A DNA stretch of 64,000 nt, from contig MPNE01000004.1 of NCBI GenBank assembly GCA_002238865.1, forward strand, positions 78,501-142,500, written 5' to 3'. Position 1 is the stretch's first letter; each line of letters starts with the position of its first letter. Shown here piece after piece: positions 62,251 to 64,000 of this stretch. Source of the DNA: Gemmatimonadetes bacterium bin94. GTDB lineage: Bacteria > Gemmatimonadota > Gemmatimonadetes > Longimicrobiales > Gaopeijiaceae. The notes below the pieces were generated by a model. That model made no database searches and had not been told where the DNA came from. It saw nothing but the letters and a program-made list of their open reading frames with translations. The position numbers and the translations under genes are program-made.

Positions 62251-63366
62251 CAGGCGACCAGTGCCGCGCCGAATTTCTTCAGGTAGGCTTCGATGAAGGG
62301 ATCCAGAGCTCCGTCCATGACCGCGTTCACGTCACCCTTCTTCATTTCGGTTCGGTGGTCGTTGACCATCGTGTAGGGCGCGAACACGTAGGAACGGATC
62401 TGGTTCCCCCACGCGTTGTCGGTCTTGGAGGACTCGAGCGCCTGCTTCTCCCGTTCCTTCTCCTCACGCGCCCTCTGGTACAATGCCGCCTTGAGCATCT
62501 TCATCGCGGTTGAGCGGTTCTTGTGCTGGGAACGCTCCTGCTGGCAGGAAACCACGATCCCCGTCGGCTCGTGCGTGATCCGGATCGCCGAGTCCGTCTT
62601 GTTGACGTGCTGCCCACCGGCACCCGAGGCCCGAAAGGTATCGACGCGGAGATCGGACTCATCGATCTCGATCTCGATCTCGTCGTCGACAACCGGGTAG
62701 ACGAAGACCGACGCAAATGAGGTGTGCCGCCGCGACTGCGAGTCAAAGGGCGAAATGCGCACCAGTCGATGCACTCCCTTTTCCGCTCTGAGGTACCCGT
62801 ACGCATGGTCTCCGGCGACCTCCAGGGTCACGCTCTTGATACCGGCTTCCTCGGCCGCCTGGAGGTCCAGCACCTTGATCACGAATCCGCGCCTCTCCGC
62901 CCAGCGCATGTACATCCGAGAGAGCATTTCGGCCCAATCCTGGGATTCGAGTCCCCCGGCTCCGGGGTGGATGGTAAGCATGGCCTCGCGATGATCGTCT
63001 TCGCCCTGCAGCATCGTTCTGAGTTCCATGCGGGCGACGTCATGCTCCAGTGCGCCGGTTTCCTGTCGCCACTCCTCTTCCAGGTCGGCGTCATCCTCCT
63101 CGTCGAGAAGCTCGCTCAGTTCACGGAGGTCGTCGCCCCTGGTACGAAGCGATCTCCACGGTTCCACCCAACCCTTGAGCAGGTTTGCTTCGTCGATGAC
63201 CCGTCGCGCTCCCTCCTGGTCGTCCCAGAAGCCCTGGCTGGACATCTTCTCGTCGAGAACCGCGATTCGCTCGCTACGCGCGGCAATGTCAAAGATACCC
63301 CCGGAGTTCCTCGATGCGCGTAAGGACGGCGCGAAGCCGCTGGGGTTTGCCTTGTGTCGTAGCCAT
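62250..63366 (-). CDS. prfB: Peptide chain release factor 2, expressed through a programmed +1 frameshift
   Basis: RF2 reads UGA and UAA and releases the finished chain. The product is about 371 residues and is made in two frames. A 25-codon first part (MATTQGKPQRLRAVLTRIEE, then LRGYL) ends at an in-frame UGA at 63291-63289. The second part continues in the +1 frame from GAC at 63290 through the stop at 62250. The second part has the SPF codon-recognition tripeptide (RISPFDSQSRR) and the catalytic GGQ (GAGGQHVNKT). ATG at 63366 is certain from the frameshift context. The gene itself ends in UGA and starts the long operon with lysS. Confidence 0.95.
63288..63306 (-). promoter_or_regulatory. 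prfB programmed +1 frameshift element
   Basis: On the - strand the codons CGG GGG TAT CTT TGA C (63303-63288) reproduce the classic RF2 autoregulatory site: an internal Shine-Dalgarno-like G-run, the slippery CTT codon and a UGA stop followed by C. When RF2 is scarce the ribosome pauses at UGA and slips one base forward, restoring the RF2 frame. Confidence 0.95.
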
Positions 63367-63448
63367 TGGAGTACCGGCGTCGTGCCTGAGAGGAGCTGGG
63401 ACGGGAAGCGGGGGAGGTTTTCAACCCACTTCAAAACATAAGAAAGGG

Positions 63449-64000
63449 TCAGCGCCGCGTGGAGTCCCCCGGCGTCGATACCGACAGGTTGAGGCCAACG
63501 GCTCCGGTGCCGGGCGGGACGTCCAGACGCGCTGTGACGAGTCCGTCAAGGGCGCTCAGGATGTGGTTCGCAACGAGAATCCCGAGCGCTCGGCGAGCGT
63601 CCTTGAAGCGCTCGTCGCTACTGGTGATCAGGCCCCCGAAATGGATGCGATCGCCGGAGTCCTCCCGCCACGCCCACAGGAAAGCGGGGCCATATCCGTT
63701 CTCCCTGTAGTAGTCCAGCGCGCGCTCGAAGCCCGGAGACCCGTCGGGCGCAGCTGGATTGACGGCGAAGATCTCCATCGCCCGCCCCCACACCGAACCG
63801 TTGAACGTCGACGGGTCACCTTCGGGTTGGACACCGGCACGGTCGGGATCCGCGTCCCAGGCTCCCGATGCCCGCCACTTCGAAAGTGTCTCGTAGTAGG
63901 CGAAATCGCCTTCCTGGCGCGGCTGGCCACTCCATCCGGCGCGTGCCGCCTCCCACGCGAAATCACGGTACGCCGCTCTGAGATCCCACGCTTCCGCCCG
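63449..64000 (-). CDS. Uncharacterised protein, C-terminal part (partial)
   Basis: The visible 183 codons run into the window edge at 64000 and end at 63449, 82 bases before the prfB ATG. The sequence has Trp/Asp/Gly-rich segments (WEAARAGWSGQPRQEGDFAY, YYETLSKWRASGAWD) followed by a hydrophobic helical region (RRALGILVANHILSALDGLV) that may sit in a membrane, and a polar beta-like tail. I do not recognise a family. It is on the same strand as prfB and may be its upstream neighbour in the operon. Confidence 0.7.
   Translation of the reverse strand, partial: RAEAWDLRAAYRDFAWEAARAGWSGQPRQEGDFAYYETLSKWRASGAWDADPDRAGVQPEGDPSTFNGSVWGRAMEIFAVNPAAPDGSPGFERALDYYRENGYGPAFLWAWREDSGDRIHFGGLITSSDERFKDARRALGILVANHILSALDGLVTARLDVPPGTGAVGLNLSVSTPGDSTRR

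Overview
The window is about 64 kb of a GC-rich, LPS-producing, diderm chromosome. It has Kdo synthesis, Lpt, Lol, Bam and lipid A genes, many ATGA/GTGA start-stop overlaps and frequent GTG starts. LPS machinery together with McsA-McsB-ClpC, BshC (bacillithiol), an LpxC-FabZ fusion, exported beta-propeller proteins and Ig-like domain proteins suggests a member of Gemmatimonadota. That assignment is inferred from gene content; no database search was possible.

Left arm, 1-18.6 kb, all genes on the + strand. It opens with the end of pyrG, then kdsA-kdsC-kdsD (Kdo precursor), lptC, a very large repeat-rich LptA-like protein, lptB and rpoN. A surface-glycan block follows (7.7-15.2 kb): GT2, WecB, GT4, a YfhO-type giant membrane protein, a flippase-like membrane protein and a polyprenol-phosphate mannosyltransferase-like GT2. 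After these come a zinc-ribbon protein, a PlsC acyltransferase, proline dehydrogenase and a serine-hydrolase lipoprotein.

Terminus, 18.6-28.8 kb. A 28-bp site at 18741-18768 has the architecture of a XerC/XerD dif site (11-bp arms around a 6-bp centre), with arms close to those of E. coli and B. subtilis dif. It lies where the gene strand flips from all + to mostly -, as expected at the replication terminus. To its right is a strand-mixed accessory stretch: a membrane TPR protein, a metalloprotease-like lipoprotein behind three helically phased palindromes, a PLP dehydratase, an LVIVD/Ig-like protein, tRNA-Arg(CCT), and three beta-propeller genes, one of them broken.

Right arm, 28.8-64 kb, all genes on the - strand. 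First (from the left) is the group DUF512 radical-SAM, der, plsY, gpsA, merR, surE and DUF368 (undecaprenyl-phosphate translocase family). Two TPR-type exported proteins and tRNA-Gly(CCC) follow. The rest is one nearly unbroken series read from right to left: prfB (with a programmed +1 frameshift), lysS, lolC, lolD, mcsA, mcsB, clpC, bamA, skp, lpxD, lpxC-fabZ, lpxA, a Gfo/Idh oxidoreductase, a 44-aa membrane protein, lpxB, lpxK, rlmH, a methyltransferase, bshC, an 85-aa membrane/coiled-coil protein, murJ and uvrC. This couples translation, protein-arginine phosphorylation and ClpC proteolysis, outer-membrane assembly, lipid A synthesis, thiol chemistry and lipid II export in one transcriptional neighbourhood.
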